A stretch of DNA of 64,000 nt from Ferrimonas gelatinilytica (lineage in GTDB: Bacteria; Pseudomonadota; Gammaproteobacteria; Enterobacterales; Shewanellaceae): NCBI RefSeq assembly GCF_039544205.1, contig NZ_BAABLF010000030.1:1-64000 (forward strand), in the 5' to 3' direction. Below the pieces are notes generated by a model. The model saw nothing but the letters and a program-made list of their open reading frames with translations, was not told the origin of the DNA and ran no database searches. Positions 7,404-15,310 of this stretch are shown here, piece after piece. Each line of letters begins with the position of its first letter. Position 1 is the first letter of the stretch. The position numbers and the translations under genes were made by a program.

Positions 7404-8048
7404 TTGAATAAATTACAGAAAATAGGGGGTGTTTCCGCTATTTTTGAAGCCATTATTTACGTATCTGCATTTGTATTCTTTGGTGCGTTTTGGAATTTCC
7501 CTACCGATGCTGATTCTGTACAAAAGTTTGCCTTTTTAGCTGAAAATCAGGTCATTCTATCCATCGTAAATCTCATTATGTACGTACTCTTTGGGATTGT
7601 TTTGGCTGTATTAGTGCTGGCGATTAATGAGCGCTTGAAAAGCAATGCCCCAACCCTTTCACAAATTGCCTCTATATTTGGTGTCGTTTGGGTGGGCTTA
7701 GTCATTGCCAGTGGAATGATTGCAAATATAGGGTTATCTGCTGTTTTGGAGCTATCAACTAAAGACCCAGAACAAGCTATGACAGTCTGGCGGGCCATTT
7801 ACTCAGTAGTGGAAGGTTTAGGTGGTGGAAACGAAGTGGTTGGAGGGCTTTGGGTTCTATTGCTAAGTTTTGCCGCTTTAAAAGGTGATGAGTTTTCTCA
7901 AAGGCTTAACTACTTCGGGATCTTTGTTGGTATTGTTGGCATTCTTACCGTTTATCCTGCTGAAGTACTTACAGAAATTTTTGGTGTAAGCCAAATTGTA
8001 TGGTTTTCTTGGCTGGGAGCAGCCATGGTTGCGAGTAGTAAAAGCTAA
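7404..8048 (+). CDS. Cassette 11: DUF4386-like membrane protein
   Basis: The protein has 214 residues and about six hydrophobic helices (the first from GVSAIFEAIIYVSAFVFFGA, the last in IFGVSQIVWFSWLGAAMV). The length and the GNEVVGGLWVLLLSFAAL segment resemble DUF4386 inner-membrane proteins of unknown function. The TTG start at 7404 is fixed by AAGGAG at 7390-7395 with normal spacing, and MNKLQKIGG is a sensible N-terminus. The stop codon overlaps the next attC. Nothing in the sequence indicates a substrate. Confidence 0.72.
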   Translation: MNKLQKIGGVSAIFEAIIYVSAFVFFGAFWNFPTDADSVQKFAFLAENQVILSIVNLIMYVLFGIVLAVLVLAINERLKSNAPTLSQIASIFGVVWVGLVIASGMIANIGLSAVLELSTKDPEQAMTVWRAIYSVVEGLGGGNEVVGGLWVLLLSFAALKGDEFSQRLNYFGIFVGIVGILTVYPAEVLTEIFGVSQIVWFSWLGAAMVASSKS

Positions 8049-8140
8049 CAAGCCAATAAAGCAGGGCAGAAAAAGTTGGCATATTGTCCTTCGTCGCTAA
8101 TTTTAGCCAACAAATTTCTGTCATTATTATGGCGTTAATT
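8042..8140 (+). repeat. attC site 12
   Basis: It starts at AGCTAAC (8042-8048), which contains the stop of the DUF4386 gene, and ends at GTTAATT (8134-8140). Inner arms AAAGTTGGCATA and ATTTTAGCCAACAAATT pair. Confidence 0.82.
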
Positions 8141-8184
8141 GCTCTTAGCCAAGCGTAAGTGCTTGACAGTCGGAATGACTTTTT

Positions 8185-9519
8185 ATGATTACAGGTCAGC
8201 AAGAAAGTCCAGGAATGTCCCGATTACCAAAGGAATTTGCGGATCGGCTGGCAAACCCCTTTGTGCGCTTCTTGCGCATTGAGTCAGCGGGTGGGGCAAT
8301 GCTTCTATTTTTTACTGTTGCCGCACTCATTCTATCCAACTCACCGTGGGCAGGATCGTTCGAACACGCATGGGAGACACAGGTCGGTCTTCAGGTGGGC
8401 TCAATCGAGTTTGCCCGTTCGCTGCGGGAGTGGATCAACGATGGGCTGATGACGCTGTTTTTCTTTGTTGTCGCATTGGAACTTAAGCGGGAGTTGGTTC
8501 TCGGAGAGTTGAGCAAGCCTCGCATGGCCGCGTTATCTATCGTCGCTGCCTTGGGCGGTATGATCGTTCCCGCTGCGATCTATCTGGCACTGCAATCAGG
8601 TCAGCCCGGCCAGCATGGATGGGGCACTGTCATGGCAACTGACACGGCGTTTGTTATCGGTTGCCTAGCCCTGCTTGGCTCGCGCATTCCTCAAAGCTTA
8701 CGGGTGTTCATGTTGTCGTTGGCGATTGTTGACGATATCGGCGCAATACTTGTCGTCGCAATCGGCTACAGTAGCGATATTGCCTGGTGGCCGTTGGTGA
8801 TGGCTGCGCTTGGCCTGTTGGTTATCCGTGCAATCACATTGCTCGGCTTTCGTAGCTTTCCTCTCTACTTTCTGGTGGGCGTGTGCATCTGGTTTGCAGT
8901 GGATGCGTCCGGGATCCACGCTACCATCACAGGCGTGATGCTCGGCCTGATGACGCCAGCGCGTCGATGGGTCAGCGATCAGCGGCTATACGCGATATTG
9001 GGTCAGGTTATTGCGCACCCAGCCAGCAGCGAAGGCAGCGGAGTCACGAAGGACCGACAAACATTACAGATGGCCGAAATTGCCGCGCGTGAAACGCTAT
9101 CTCCTGTGGAGCGTCTGGAGATCGCGCTACATCCCTGGGTAGGCTTTGTAATCATGCCCCTGTTCGCATTTGCCAATGCTGGCATGTCACTCACGCTCAG
9201 CGAATTGGAAAGCTTGCTTACCGTGGCGGTTTTCTTGGGTTTCGTGCTTGGTAAGCCTATTGGTATTCTTTTTTTCTGTTGGCTGGCTATACGTTTGCAC
9301 ATTGCGACTCGCCCACCAGAACTCAGCTGGAGGTTACTGGCCGGTGGTAGCTTGCTCGCGGGAATCGGCTTCACCATGGCGCTGTTCATTGCGAACATGG
9401 CTTTCGATAACAGTCTGATTGACAGTGCTAAGCTGGGAATCTTCTTCGCATCTGTTTTCTCTGCAGTGGCGGGGCTTGCACTTTTGATGTGGATTCCTGA
9501 ACGTGTAAAAACGCCTTGA
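8185..9519 (+). CDS. nhaA: Cassette 12: NhaA family Na+/H+ antiporter
   Basis: This 444-residue inner-membrane antiporter would export Na+ (or Li+) in exchange for H+. Family marks seen are RFLRIESAGG near the N-terminus, DGLMTLFFFVVALELKREL, the ATDTAFVIGCLALLG segment, and SLAIVDDIGAILVVA carrying the paired aspartates needed for ion binding. It is about 55 residues longer than E. coli NhaA, with extra hydrophilic sequence around PASSEGSGVTKDRQT in the middle. ATG 8185 is used; an in-frame ATG at 8215 also exists. It is one of the largest cassettes in this array and is more GC-rich than most of the others. A complete ion antiporter as integron cargo suggests selection for salt or pH tolerance, which is inference. 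Confidence 0.93.
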   Translation: MITGQQESPGMSRLPKEFADRLANPFVRFLRIESAGGAMLLFFTVAALILSNSPWAGSFEHAWETQVGLQVGSIEFARSLREWINDGLMTLFFFVVALELKRELVLGELSKPRMAALSIVAALGGMIVPAAIYLALQSGQPGQHGWGTVMATDTAFVIGCLALLGSRIPQSLRVFMLSLAIVDDIGAILVVAIGYSSDIAWWPLVMAALGLLVIRAITLLGFRSFPLYFLVGVCIWFAVDASGIHATITGVMLGLMTPARRWVSDQRLYAILGQVIAHPASSEGSGVTKDRQTLQMAEIAARETLSPVERLEIALHPWVGFVIMPLFAFANAGMSLTLSELESLLTVAVFLGFVLGKPIGILFFCWLAIRLHIATRPPELSWRLLAGGSLLAGIGFTMALFIANMAFDNSLIDSAKLGIFFASVFSAVAGLALLMWIPERVKTP

Positions 9520-9591
9520 GTGTGAAACAAATGAAAGCTCTTCATACCAGCATGGAGCGGTGATAACGGATACCGTTCGTGTTGCCACTGG

Positions 9592-9696
9592 CGCTAACAA
9601 GGCGCTACAGGTTGATCGAAATCGTTTGGCTGGATGTTGCTCGTGCCTCGCATATTTTGGCCAACCAAACTGCTTTTGGCATAGCGGGCGTTAATT
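9592..9696 (+). repeat. attC site 13
   Basis: It starts at CGCTAAC (9592-9598) and ends at GTTAATT (9690-9696). Its interior closely matches attC 3 (AAGGCGCTACAGG, then GTTGCTCGTGCCTCGCA), so the two belong to one subfamily though nine cassettes apart. Confidence 0.87.
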
Positions 9697-9734
9697 TATC
9701 AATTATAGATCCGAACTAGATACAGGGGAAACTG

Positions 9735-10151
9735 ATGAATTCACCAACAGTAATTTCATTGCTTGGCTTTGTTAGTTGGAGTTTATTGTTGCTGGTTATT
9801 ATGGAGGCCATTCGTACTAAAATGGTTTTGACAAAAGAAGTAGCCCCGAATGGATTCAACCCAGAAAACTCAAATTTATCCCCCTTTATGCAACGGCTGG
9901 CAAGAGCTCATGCCAATTGTGTAGAGGGGTTACCCATTTTTGGTGGTTTATTGGCTTTTTCGATTTTTACTGGAAATCAGTCAGTAACAGATCAACTCGC
10001 CCATGCTTTCCTTGCAGCCAGAATCGCCCAATCTGCCGTACATTTACTGTCTACGAGCCCCGCAGCAGTTACTTTAAGATTTAGTTTTTTTGCGGTTCAA
10101 ATGATTATAGGCGTGTTCTGGTGTTACAAGCTGTATGAGGCAGTCGCTTAG
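9735..10151 (+). CDS. Cassette 13: MAPEG family membrane protein
   Basis: The 138-residue protein has four predicted helices and fits the MAPEG family (membrane-associated proteins in eicosanoid and glutathione metabolism). The loop NLSPFMQRLARAHANCVEGLPIF after helix 1 carries the family's RAHANxxE motif, which contributes to glutathione binding in characterised members. Bacterial members are usually uncharacterised, and some have glutathione transferase activity. ATG 9735 is preceded by GGGGAAA. It is the only gene of its cassette. A link with detoxification is possible but unproven. Confidence 0.85.
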   Translation: MNSPTVISLLGFVSWSLLLLVIMEAIRTKMVLTKEVAPNGFNPENSNLSPFMQRLARAHANCVEGLPIFGGLLAFSIFTGNQSVTDQLAHAFLAARIAQSAVHLLSTSPAAVTLRFSFFAVQMIIGVFWCYKLYEAVA

Positions 10152-10161
10152 AGAATAGTTG

Positions 10162-10229
10162 GCTTAACAACACCAGGCAACATCGGCCATTTGATGGCCT
10201 GGCGCTTCTTTCAATTGACCATTGTTAAC
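10162..10229 (+). repeat. attC site 14
   Basis: It starts at GCTTAAC (10162-10168) and ends at GTTAAC (10224-10229). TTAACAA pairs with TTGTTAA at the ends, and CCAGGC...GCCTGG with GGCCATTTGATGGCC form the interior. The last base of the core does not fit GTTRRRY. Confidence 0.7.
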
Positions 10230-10275
10230 GGCGCCATGTCTCACTAATATCAAATACTCAACAAGGGAATTGTAA

Positions 10276-10857
10276 ATGAAATATTTGACCGTGCTATCAC
10301 TCTTTTTAGTGCTGCTAACAGGATGCAAATCCACTCAAACACTTAAGCCTGTCTCCCAGATCAAACCCTCGGTTGCAAAAGAAGGTTCCCTTGCCAATGA
10401 AAAACTAATCTTAGATGCTACAGCAGGCTTGCAGGCGCTAATGGGGACTCCTATCAAAAGCTCTGAAGTGTTAAAGTTTGTTATTCAGCAGCCGATTGGA
10501 GACAACGGCTCTCGCGCATGGCGGGAAATGTGGATCGTTAAACAACCTGAAAACACAACTCAGTTCTTACTCACATTTAAAGAAGTAGGCTTGGGTTCGG
10601 CTGAATTTGAAATAACGCCAATGGACGGTGGGAAAGATCGTTATAAATGCCCTGACAATATTGCCCAATTTCCCATTGGGGACACAACCTCAGATGATGT
10701 GGTTTCATGCATGGGAAAACCTCGACACGAGGACTATAACTCTGATGGACGTTTTGTTTATCTCTATGAAACTCAGAATAAAATCATACTGACCTATCTA
10801 TTCGGAAAAGATAAAAAACTCGTAAAAATCACCGGCTATGAGAAATCTGGTGGATAG
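10276..10857 (+). CDS. Cassette 14: hypothetical lipoprotein
   Basis: The 193-residue protein has a clear lipoprotein signal: KYLTVLSLFLVLLTGCKS, with the lipobox LTGC and Cys17 as the modified residue. The mature domain starts with a flexible KPVSQIKPSV stretch. Near the C-terminus it has a small domain, FPIGDTTSDDVVSCMGKPRHEDYNSDG, that resembles the BamE/SmpA-like pattern of a Gly-Pro turn after a TxxDV helix. I do not assign it to a family with certainty. ATG 10276 is preceded by AAGGGAA. It is the last cassette before the array ends. Confidence 0.72.
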   Translation: MKYLTVLSLFLVLLTGCKSTQTLKPVSQIKPSVAKEGSLANEKLILDATAGLQALMGTPIKSSEVLKFVIQQPIGDNGSRAWREMWIVKQPENTTQFLLTFKEVGLGSAEFEITPMDGGKDRYKCPDNIAQFPIGDTTSDDVVSCMGKPRHEDYNSDGRFVYLYETQNKIILTYLFGKDKKLVKITGYEKSGG

Positions 10858-10871
10858 AGAGACAAAGTTGC

Positions 10872-10952
10872 AATTAACTCGTTATCATGTTGTCTGAGGC
10901 AATAATCTTTAGGCTCAGTTGCTTTTCTCCAATTTCAACCAGCATGTTATGG
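10872..10952 (+). repeat. Possible last attC of the array (degenerate)
   Basis: It starts at AATTAAC (10872-10878) and ends at GTTATGG (10946-10952), with an inner CTGAG...CTCAG stem. The heptamers are imperfect and the stem is weaker than in the others. A GGCCCCGAAGCGGGGCGCC hairpin overlaps its end. Confidence 0.4.
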
Positions 10953-10997
10953 CCCCGAAGCGGGGCGCCACATAGTTTACCTTGAGGTAGGTGGTCA

Positions 10998-11372
10998 TCA
11001 ACTCTTGGGCATTAGCCTGGGAGGAAGATTGGCCCTGCGTGATGGTGGCCCTGGAGGGTAATGAGTCGAAAGGTAATCCAGGATGGTCGTTTCCACATTG
11101 TCAGGGAATTGCCATAACCCCTGGGTTTTCTGCATCCAGCGAATCATCGATTCCCAGGTATCTCTGTCGCCCCGCTGCAGCGTTATGAACTTGGCCGAGT
11201 GACAGACGGTACAATTGTTTTTTACCGTTTCCCAGCCGGGGGCCATTATCAACCCGGACTCCTTATCCTTTTCGTAAGAGGGTTGATCGACCGCCAAACT
11301 GCTGTTTGCTGTTACCAGCAGGAGCATGGACGCTGATATCGCCAAAAGCTTTATTGAACCTCGGTTGCTCAT
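10998..11372 (-). CDS. Monoheme cytochrome c subunit of a sulfite dehydrogenase (SorB-like)
   Basis: This 124-residue exported protein has a signal peptide (LLAISASMLLLVTANSSLAV) and a single heme-binding CTVCH motif at about residue 55. The conserved MIRWMQKTQGLW and LDYLSTHYPP segments that follow hold the region expected to give the distal heme ligand Met. It would accept electrons from the molybdenum subunit encoded just upstream on the same strand and pass them to the respiratory chain in the periplasm. The start is the ATG ending at 11372, with GAGGGGG before it. The longer frame beginning at 11447 overlaps the neighbouring gene and is not the start. The two genes lie 14 bases apart, so they form one operon. 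Confidence 0.85.
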   Translation of the reverse strand: MSNRGSIKLLAISASMLLLVTANSSLAVDQPSYEKDKESGLIMAPGWETVKNNCTVCHSAKFITLQRGDRDTWESMIRWMQKTQGLWQFPDNVETTILDYLSTHYPPGPPSRRANLPPRLMPKS

Positions 11373-11386
11373 GATGTCCCCCTCAC

Positions 11387-12715
11387 CTAGACCACTTGAA
11401 CCGCAATGCGATGACAGGCGTTGTTTAGATAACCTTTCGGGTTCCATCCTGGCAGGATCGTCGGTTGAGCCTTGCCGTTGCTATCGGTGGCACGGGCCCA
11501 CACTTCGTAATAGCCGGGTTCTGGGAATTTGAGGTTGGCAGACCACTTTTGCCAAGCGAGGCGGTTTACCGGCTTTTCCAGTTTTGCCCGCTGCCAGGTG
11601 GCGCCGAAGTCTATGGAGACTTCCATCTCTTTCACCGCCAGATCACCTGCCCACGCCTTGCCGCGAAATTCGAAAGTCTCTTTCAGTGCATGTGTCACAC
11701 CACTTTTTGGGAAGGTGATTAGGGATTTGACAGGCATTGATTCGATGATGCACATCTCCTCATCGGCCACCTTGGTGCCCGGGGCGACCGGTTCACAGGG
11801 GACTCGATAGGCCTGGCCTGTCATCTTCTGACCATCATGAACCTTGTTGCGTATGACAATCTTATTCAACCATTTGCCACAGGTGGAGGCAGGCCAACCT
11901 GCGGTTATCAACCGCAATGGATAGCCATTTTGGTAGGGAATGTCTTCACCGTTGAATCCCCAGGCGATCAGTGACTCCTCTTCCAGTGCCTTATGCATCG
12001 GCACACCCCGGGAGATAGCATCTTTGTTGGGGTCACCACTTAAATGGCGATCAGCACTGTAGTAACCGATGTAGACGGCATCATCTTTTATGCCACAGGC
12101 TTCGAGGACATCCTTCAGTCTCACCCCGGTCCACTTCGCGCATCCTACCGCGCCGGTACTCCACTGGTTTCCCTTCGCCGGAGGGTTAAATTCGCTGCGA
12201 CCGTTGCCGCCACACTCCAGCGTTAGAGCGTAGGTGTAGTGCTTGAATCGCTTTTTCAGTTCCGCCAGGGTAAAAGTCTGGGGTTTGAGACAGGACTCTC
12301 CGGCGATTTCCAACTCCCACTGGTCGACATCACCTATGGTGTCCAGTGCCGGTGGCAAGCCGTTGTTGCGAACAAAAAAGTACTTTGCGGGGGTGAAATC
12401 ATCATCAAGCAGGTGGGCGGGGGTTTCTGCATTGATAGGTCTGTCATTCAGTACCCTAAGGCCCTCCTTACCCTCTATTGAGAAAGGCTCAGGCGCCTCG
12501 GCAAAAGCAGCCGGTATCAGCCCTCCTGGCATCTTGCTGGCAAAAGGAATGTAACCTCCCAGCGCAGCGGACATTGCTAATAATCCGGACTTCTTCAGGA
12601 AGCCTCTCCTGCTGCTGTCTGTCTCTCGGCCCCACAGCAGTTTGTCTGCAGCGATAGGGTCTTGAGAATAAAGTTCATGGATACCAATAGATTTTTTCTT
12701 ATCTCTTTCAGGCAT
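11387..12715 (-). CDS. Molybdopterin-dependent sulfite oxidase/dehydrogenase (SorA/SoxC-like)
   Basis: The 442-residue protein belongs to the sulfite oxidase fold and would oxidise sulfite to sulfate in the periplasm using molybdenum cofactor. A twin-arginine signal (SSRRGFLKKSGLL) is followed by a hydrophobic stretch. The molybdenum-ligating cysteine is in ALTLECGGNGRSEF, and GGNG/PAKGNQWSTGAVGCA and HDGQKMTGQAYR are cofactor-pocket regions. The C-terminal Mo-co dimerisation domain ends in ILPGWNPKGYLNNACH. Pairing with the cytochrome c gene downstream makes a SorAB-type enzyme most likely; a SoxCD-like pair is the alternative. It is convergent with the integron array. Confidence 0.88.
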   Translation of the reverse strand: MPERDKKKSIGIHELYSQDPIAADKLLWGRETDSSRRGFLKKSGLLAMSAALGGYIPFASKMPGGLIPAAFAEAPEPFSIEGKEGLRVLNDRPINAETPAHLLDDDFTPAKYFFVRNNGLPPALDTIGDVDQWELEIAGESCLKPQTFTLAELKKRFKHYTYALTLECGGNGRSEFNPPAKGNQWSTGAVGCAKWTGVRLKDVLEACGIKDDAVYIGYYSADRHLSGDPNKDAISRGVPMHKALEEESLIAWGFNGEDIPYQNGYPLRLITAGWPASTCGKWLNKIVIRNKVHDGQKMTGQAYRVPCEPVAPGTKVADEEMCIIESMPVKSLITFPKSGVTHALKETFEFRGKAWAGDLAVKEMEVSIDFGATWQRAKLEKPVNRLAWQKWSANLKFPEPGYYEVWARATDSNGKAQPTILPGWNPKGYLNNACHRIAVQVV

Positions 12716-13025
12716 TTATCTGGCCTCTTTTGTGATGCCGATACTCAAATTTGATAAACTCCTAGAGCTTAGTTCCTGAGCCTCATTTTTCCAGACGACT
12801 GAATCGCAGGTTGTGATCTCAATGATTTAAGCCGTCTTCAAATCAAAAACATCACAAGGCGGTGTTGCCGCCTTCGGCAGGGACTTGGATTCCGCTGGTG
12901 CTTTGTGGCAGTCCTACACCGCGGCGTTCGACATCCATGGTGAAAGGGCATGGCAGCTAGGGAGGATTCTCCAGCGGAGAAAGGGTTGAGGAAACTCGAA
13001 GTATTGCTTTGCCGTTGTCGCTTCG
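12716..13025. other. Intergenic region with an attC-like relic
   Basis: Bases about 12850-12935 contain complementary arms GGCGGTGT and ACACCGC around GCCGCCTTCGGC, ending in GGCGTTCG. This resembles an eroded attC, but the AAC and GTTRRRY ends are damaged. The rest shows no convincing gene. Confidence 0.3.
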
Positions 13026-13247
13026 ATGCTGCTTACCATAATCGTCTTGGCTTGGGAGTGGTTAGAGAATCCTGGCGGTATATTTCGAACTGAAAAAAGC
13101 ACCCAGTGGCATTTTGCTTGCGGGACGGCCATAAGTTGGTTTGCACCCACGTTGTTGTATCTCTCCATTGTGTCTCTCATCAGTTGCTTCATCTTTGCGA
13201 TGTTTACTGACGAAGGTAATGGGTCTAAGGCACGGATAACTGGATGA
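13026..13247 (+). CDS. Hypothetical small membrane protein, possibly a remnant
   Basis: This is a 73-codon open frame with two hydrophobic segments (LLTIIVLAWEWL at the start and WFAPTLLYLSIVSLISCFIFAMF). There is no recognised family and no good ribosome-binding site. It lies between the attC-like relic and the VOC gene, so it could be an old cassette gene or a chance frame. Confidence 0.3.
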   Translation: MLLTIIVLAWEWLENPGGIFRTEKSTQWHFACGTAISWFAPTLLYLSIVSLISCFIFAMFTDEGNGSKARITG

Positions 13248-13311
13248 ATGAGCTTGTTGTTCTTTGGTCATCCGACAACCTATGTAATTTATGAGCATTT
13301 TGGAAATTTTA

Positions 13312-13692
13312 ATGAATCTGAACCAAGTAACCCTACCAGTCTTAGATATGAAGAAGGCGGTTGAGTTTTACCAGTTGCTGGGCTTCCTATTGATCGTTGA
13401 CACTCCTCATTACGCACGATTTGAGTGCCCAAAGGGCGAATCGACATTTTCATTGAGTCTTGAGGGTAGGGCGTTTAGTAACGGTGCAGTCATTTACTTC
13501 GAGCACCCGGATGTGGACGAATGGGTGGTGGCGTTGAAAGCCAAAGGTGTCAAGTTTGAGCAGGACCCACAGGACAAAAGCTACCTGTGGCGCGAGGCGG
13601 TTCTGCACGACCCCTCCGGTAATAAGATTAAGCTTTACTGGGCGGGTAAGAACCGTCGGCACCCACCTTGGCGTGTCCAAGGTAAAGTCTAA
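13312..13692 (+). CDS. VOC superfamily protein (glyoxalase/bleomycin resistance-like)
   Basis: The protein of about 126 residues forms one vicinal-oxygen-chelate unit. The first beta-alpha module contains MNLNQVTLPVLDMKKAVEFY and the second contains AVIYFEHPDVDEWVVALKAKGV, ending with the usual LHDPSGNKIKLYWAGK. The DPSGN motif and Glu-rich strand ends are typical of single-domain bleomycin-resistance or lyase-like proteins that bind metal or small molecules as dimers. The substrate is unknown. ATG 13312 is chosen because it begins the family's N-terminal strand; an ATG at 13291 is in frame. Confidence 0.85.
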   Translation: MNLNQVTLPVLDMKKAVEFYQLLGFLLIVDTPHYARFECPKGESTFSLSLEGRAFSNGAVIYFEHPDVDEWVVALKAKGVKFEQDPQDKSYLWREAVLHDPSGNKIKLYWAGKNRRHPPWRVQGKV

Positions 13693-13895
13693 TGGCGTAT
13701 GTTCAGGTGCTATTAATAATAAAATGGTAGGGATTAAAGCTTAATGCCATATCTAATACAATAAAGTGGCCCCCAGGTGGTGCTATTATTAAATCAACCA
13801 ATTTTCTTTTTTATTTTTCTGTTGAGACTGGTACTAAAACATTCCAGTTCAGCTAGGCTATTATTCTTATATATCTTATTTATGGGTGAATTCGT

Positions 13896-14633
13896 ATGTC
13901 AGGCAAAAATTCAGCCAAACTCTACCGAATGGTGATGGATGACCATATCTGCCCCTTCGGATTGAAATCTAAATACCTGTTGGAGCGCCAGGGTTTTCAG
14001 GTCGAAGACCACTTACTGGAGAGCCGGGAGGAGGTCGAATCCTTCAAGTCCGCCCATGATGTCGAAACCACGCCTCAGACGTTCATCAACGGTACTCGGG
14101 TGGGGGGATACGAAGATCTTCGCCAGTATTTCGGGCAAAACGGTAATTCGGATGGAAAAACCTACAGGCCCGTTGTCACCCTGTTTGGCATGACGCTCCT
14201 CATGGCCCTGGGCGCCGCTGCAGTGGTAGAAGGGGTGTGGTTTTCTCTGCGCACCTTCGAATGGTTCATCGCCTTCTCGATGTGTGCCCTGTCGTACCTG
14301 AAGATACGGGACGTTGAGTCCTTCTCGACCATGTTCCTCAATTACGATCTGCTCGCTCGACGATGGGTGCCCTACGGCTATCTCTATCCATACGGGGAAG
14401 GTTTGGCCGGGTTGCTGATGATCGCCGGGGTCCTGCCATTCATCTCCATCCCTATTGCGATCTTCATCGGCGGTGTGGGGGCAACTTCAGTCATCAAAGC
14501 GGTATACATCGACAAGCGCGAACTCAAGTGCGCCTGTGTCGGCGGCGACAGTAAGGTGCCCTTGGGATTTATCTCCCTGACTGAAAATATCATGATGATT
14601 GTTATGGGGGTCTGGCTCTTAATCCGGCTGTAG
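13896..14633 (+). CDS. Glutaredoxin domain fused to a MauE-like membrane domain
   Basis: This is a 245-residue fusion. The first about 80 residues are a glutaredoxin-like thioredoxin fold: KLYRMVMDDHICPFGLKS with a monothiol-type CPFG centre, then TTPQTFINGTRVGGYEDLR, which is the cis-Pro and GG motif. The rest has four hydrophobic helices (LFGMTLLMALGAAAVVEG; FEWFIAFSMCALSYL; GEGLAGLLMIAGVL; ISIPIAIFIGGVGATSV) like the MauE/DoxX membrane family. A conserved CACVGG near the C-terminus gives a second cysteine pair. It may carry thiol redox equivalents across the inner membrane, which is inference. Its GC content is like the chromosome, not the cassettes. Confidence 0.78.
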   Translation: MSGKNSAKLYRMVMDDHICPFGLKSKYLLERQGFQVEDHLLESREEVESFKSAHDVETTPQTFINGTRVGGYEDLRQYFGQNGNSDGKTYRPVVTLFGMTLLMALGAAAVVEGVWFSLRTFEWFIAFSMCALSYLKIRDVESFSTMFLNYDLLARRWVPYGYLYPYGEGLAGLLMIAGVLPFISIPIAIFIGGVGATSVIKAVYIDKRELKCACVGGDSKVPLGFISLTENIMMIVMGVWLLIRL

Positions 14634-14710
14634 GGCCGTTTTGAAAATCAGTTATCGCCGCCGCTCTGGCCTCAAACCGAATGAGGGGTGGCATCGTCTT
14701 AACGCGAAAT

Positions 14711-14742
14711 AGTGGCCATCCGTTGATGGCCGTTTTCATTTC
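14711..14742 (+). terminator. Rho-independent terminator after the glutaredoxin fusion gene
   Basis: A stem of GGCCATC and GATGGCC (14714-14720, 14725-14731) with a CGTT loop is followed by GTTTTCATTT. Confidence 0.6.
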
Positions 14743-14807
14743 AGTGAATGACCCCTGAAAGCTGGCTGGGCCTGGGGGCGGGATTGGAACTAATCGAGGA
14801 GGGAACT

Positions 14808-15251
14808 ATGACGACAGTAACCCGAGGCAGCTGCCTGTGTGGCGAGGTGACCTACGAGCTTCGCGGACACATTGGGCTTTTTCAATATTGCCACTGTTCA
14901 CGTTGTCGAAAGTTTACCGGCAGCGCCCACGCCTCGAACCTGTTTGTTCAGCCCGAGCAGTTGGTTTGGCTAAGCGGCGAGTCTCTGGTCCGACGTTTCG
15001 AGCCGCAAACGAGTAAACACTTTGCCACCGCATTTTGTCAGCAGTGCGGGTCCTCCCTGCCCTGGTTGTCGAAAAGCGGCAAGGCGATGGTGGTGCCCGC
15101 AGGCTCGCTGGATGCGGATCCGGGGATCCGCCCACTCCAGAGTATCCATTTTGCCTCTCGCGCGCCTTGGTACGTCTCGCCGGATGCCTTGCCAGCTTAT
15201 GACCGGCTGCCGACCAAGAAGCCGGACGCAAAGAGCAAGGGCAAGGTATGA
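14808..15251 (+). CDS. GFA family protein (CENP-V/GFA domain)
   Basis: This 147-residue protein has the GFA zinc-binding pattern: GSCLCGEVTYELRG at the start, YCHCSRCRKFTGSAH, then FCQQCGSSLPW. Together these supply the seven cysteines that hold two zincs in the family. Members were named for glutathione-dependent formaldehyde activation, though that activity is doubtful for most. GAGGAGGGAACT before the ATG at 14808 decides the start. Its stop overlaps the open frame that runs into the M16 gene, suggesting co-transcription. Confidence 0.85.
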   Translation: MTTVTRGSCLCGEVTYELRGHIGLFQYCHCSRCRKFTGSAHASNLFVQPEQLVWLSGESLVRRFEPQTSKHFATAFCQQCGSSLPWLSKSGKAMVVPAGSLDADPGIRPLQSIHFASRAPWYVSPDALPAYDRLPTKKPDAKSKGKV

Positions 15252-15310
15252 CATGCGCTTGTCGCCAAGCTGTTTGGCGGCGCAGGCGGCAAGCTGAAAA
15301 GGGGTTAAGG

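Larger units (their letters stand above)
1..10952 (+). mobile_element. Interior and 3' end of a chromosomal integron cassette array
   Basis: Fourteen co-oriented gene cassettes are separated by 60-110 bp sites. Each site starts with a YYYAAC-type heptamer, ends with a GTTRRRY-type heptamer, and has a self-complementary interior; this is the attC architecture. The cassette genes are AT-rich and mostly unrelated to each other, unlike the GC-rich genes after 13.8 kb. Most have no room for their own promoter or terminator. No integrase gene or attI site is visible, and with all cassettes pointing right they should lie left of base 1. The right boundary is the last weak attC near 10950, followed by convergent sor genes. 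Function is inferred from architecture; mobility was not tested. Confidence 0.9.

Noticed and set aside
1..12715. Integron integrase gene
   Set aside because: No tyrosine recombinase frame (with the R...HxxR...Y pattern) is seen on either strand in or next to the array.
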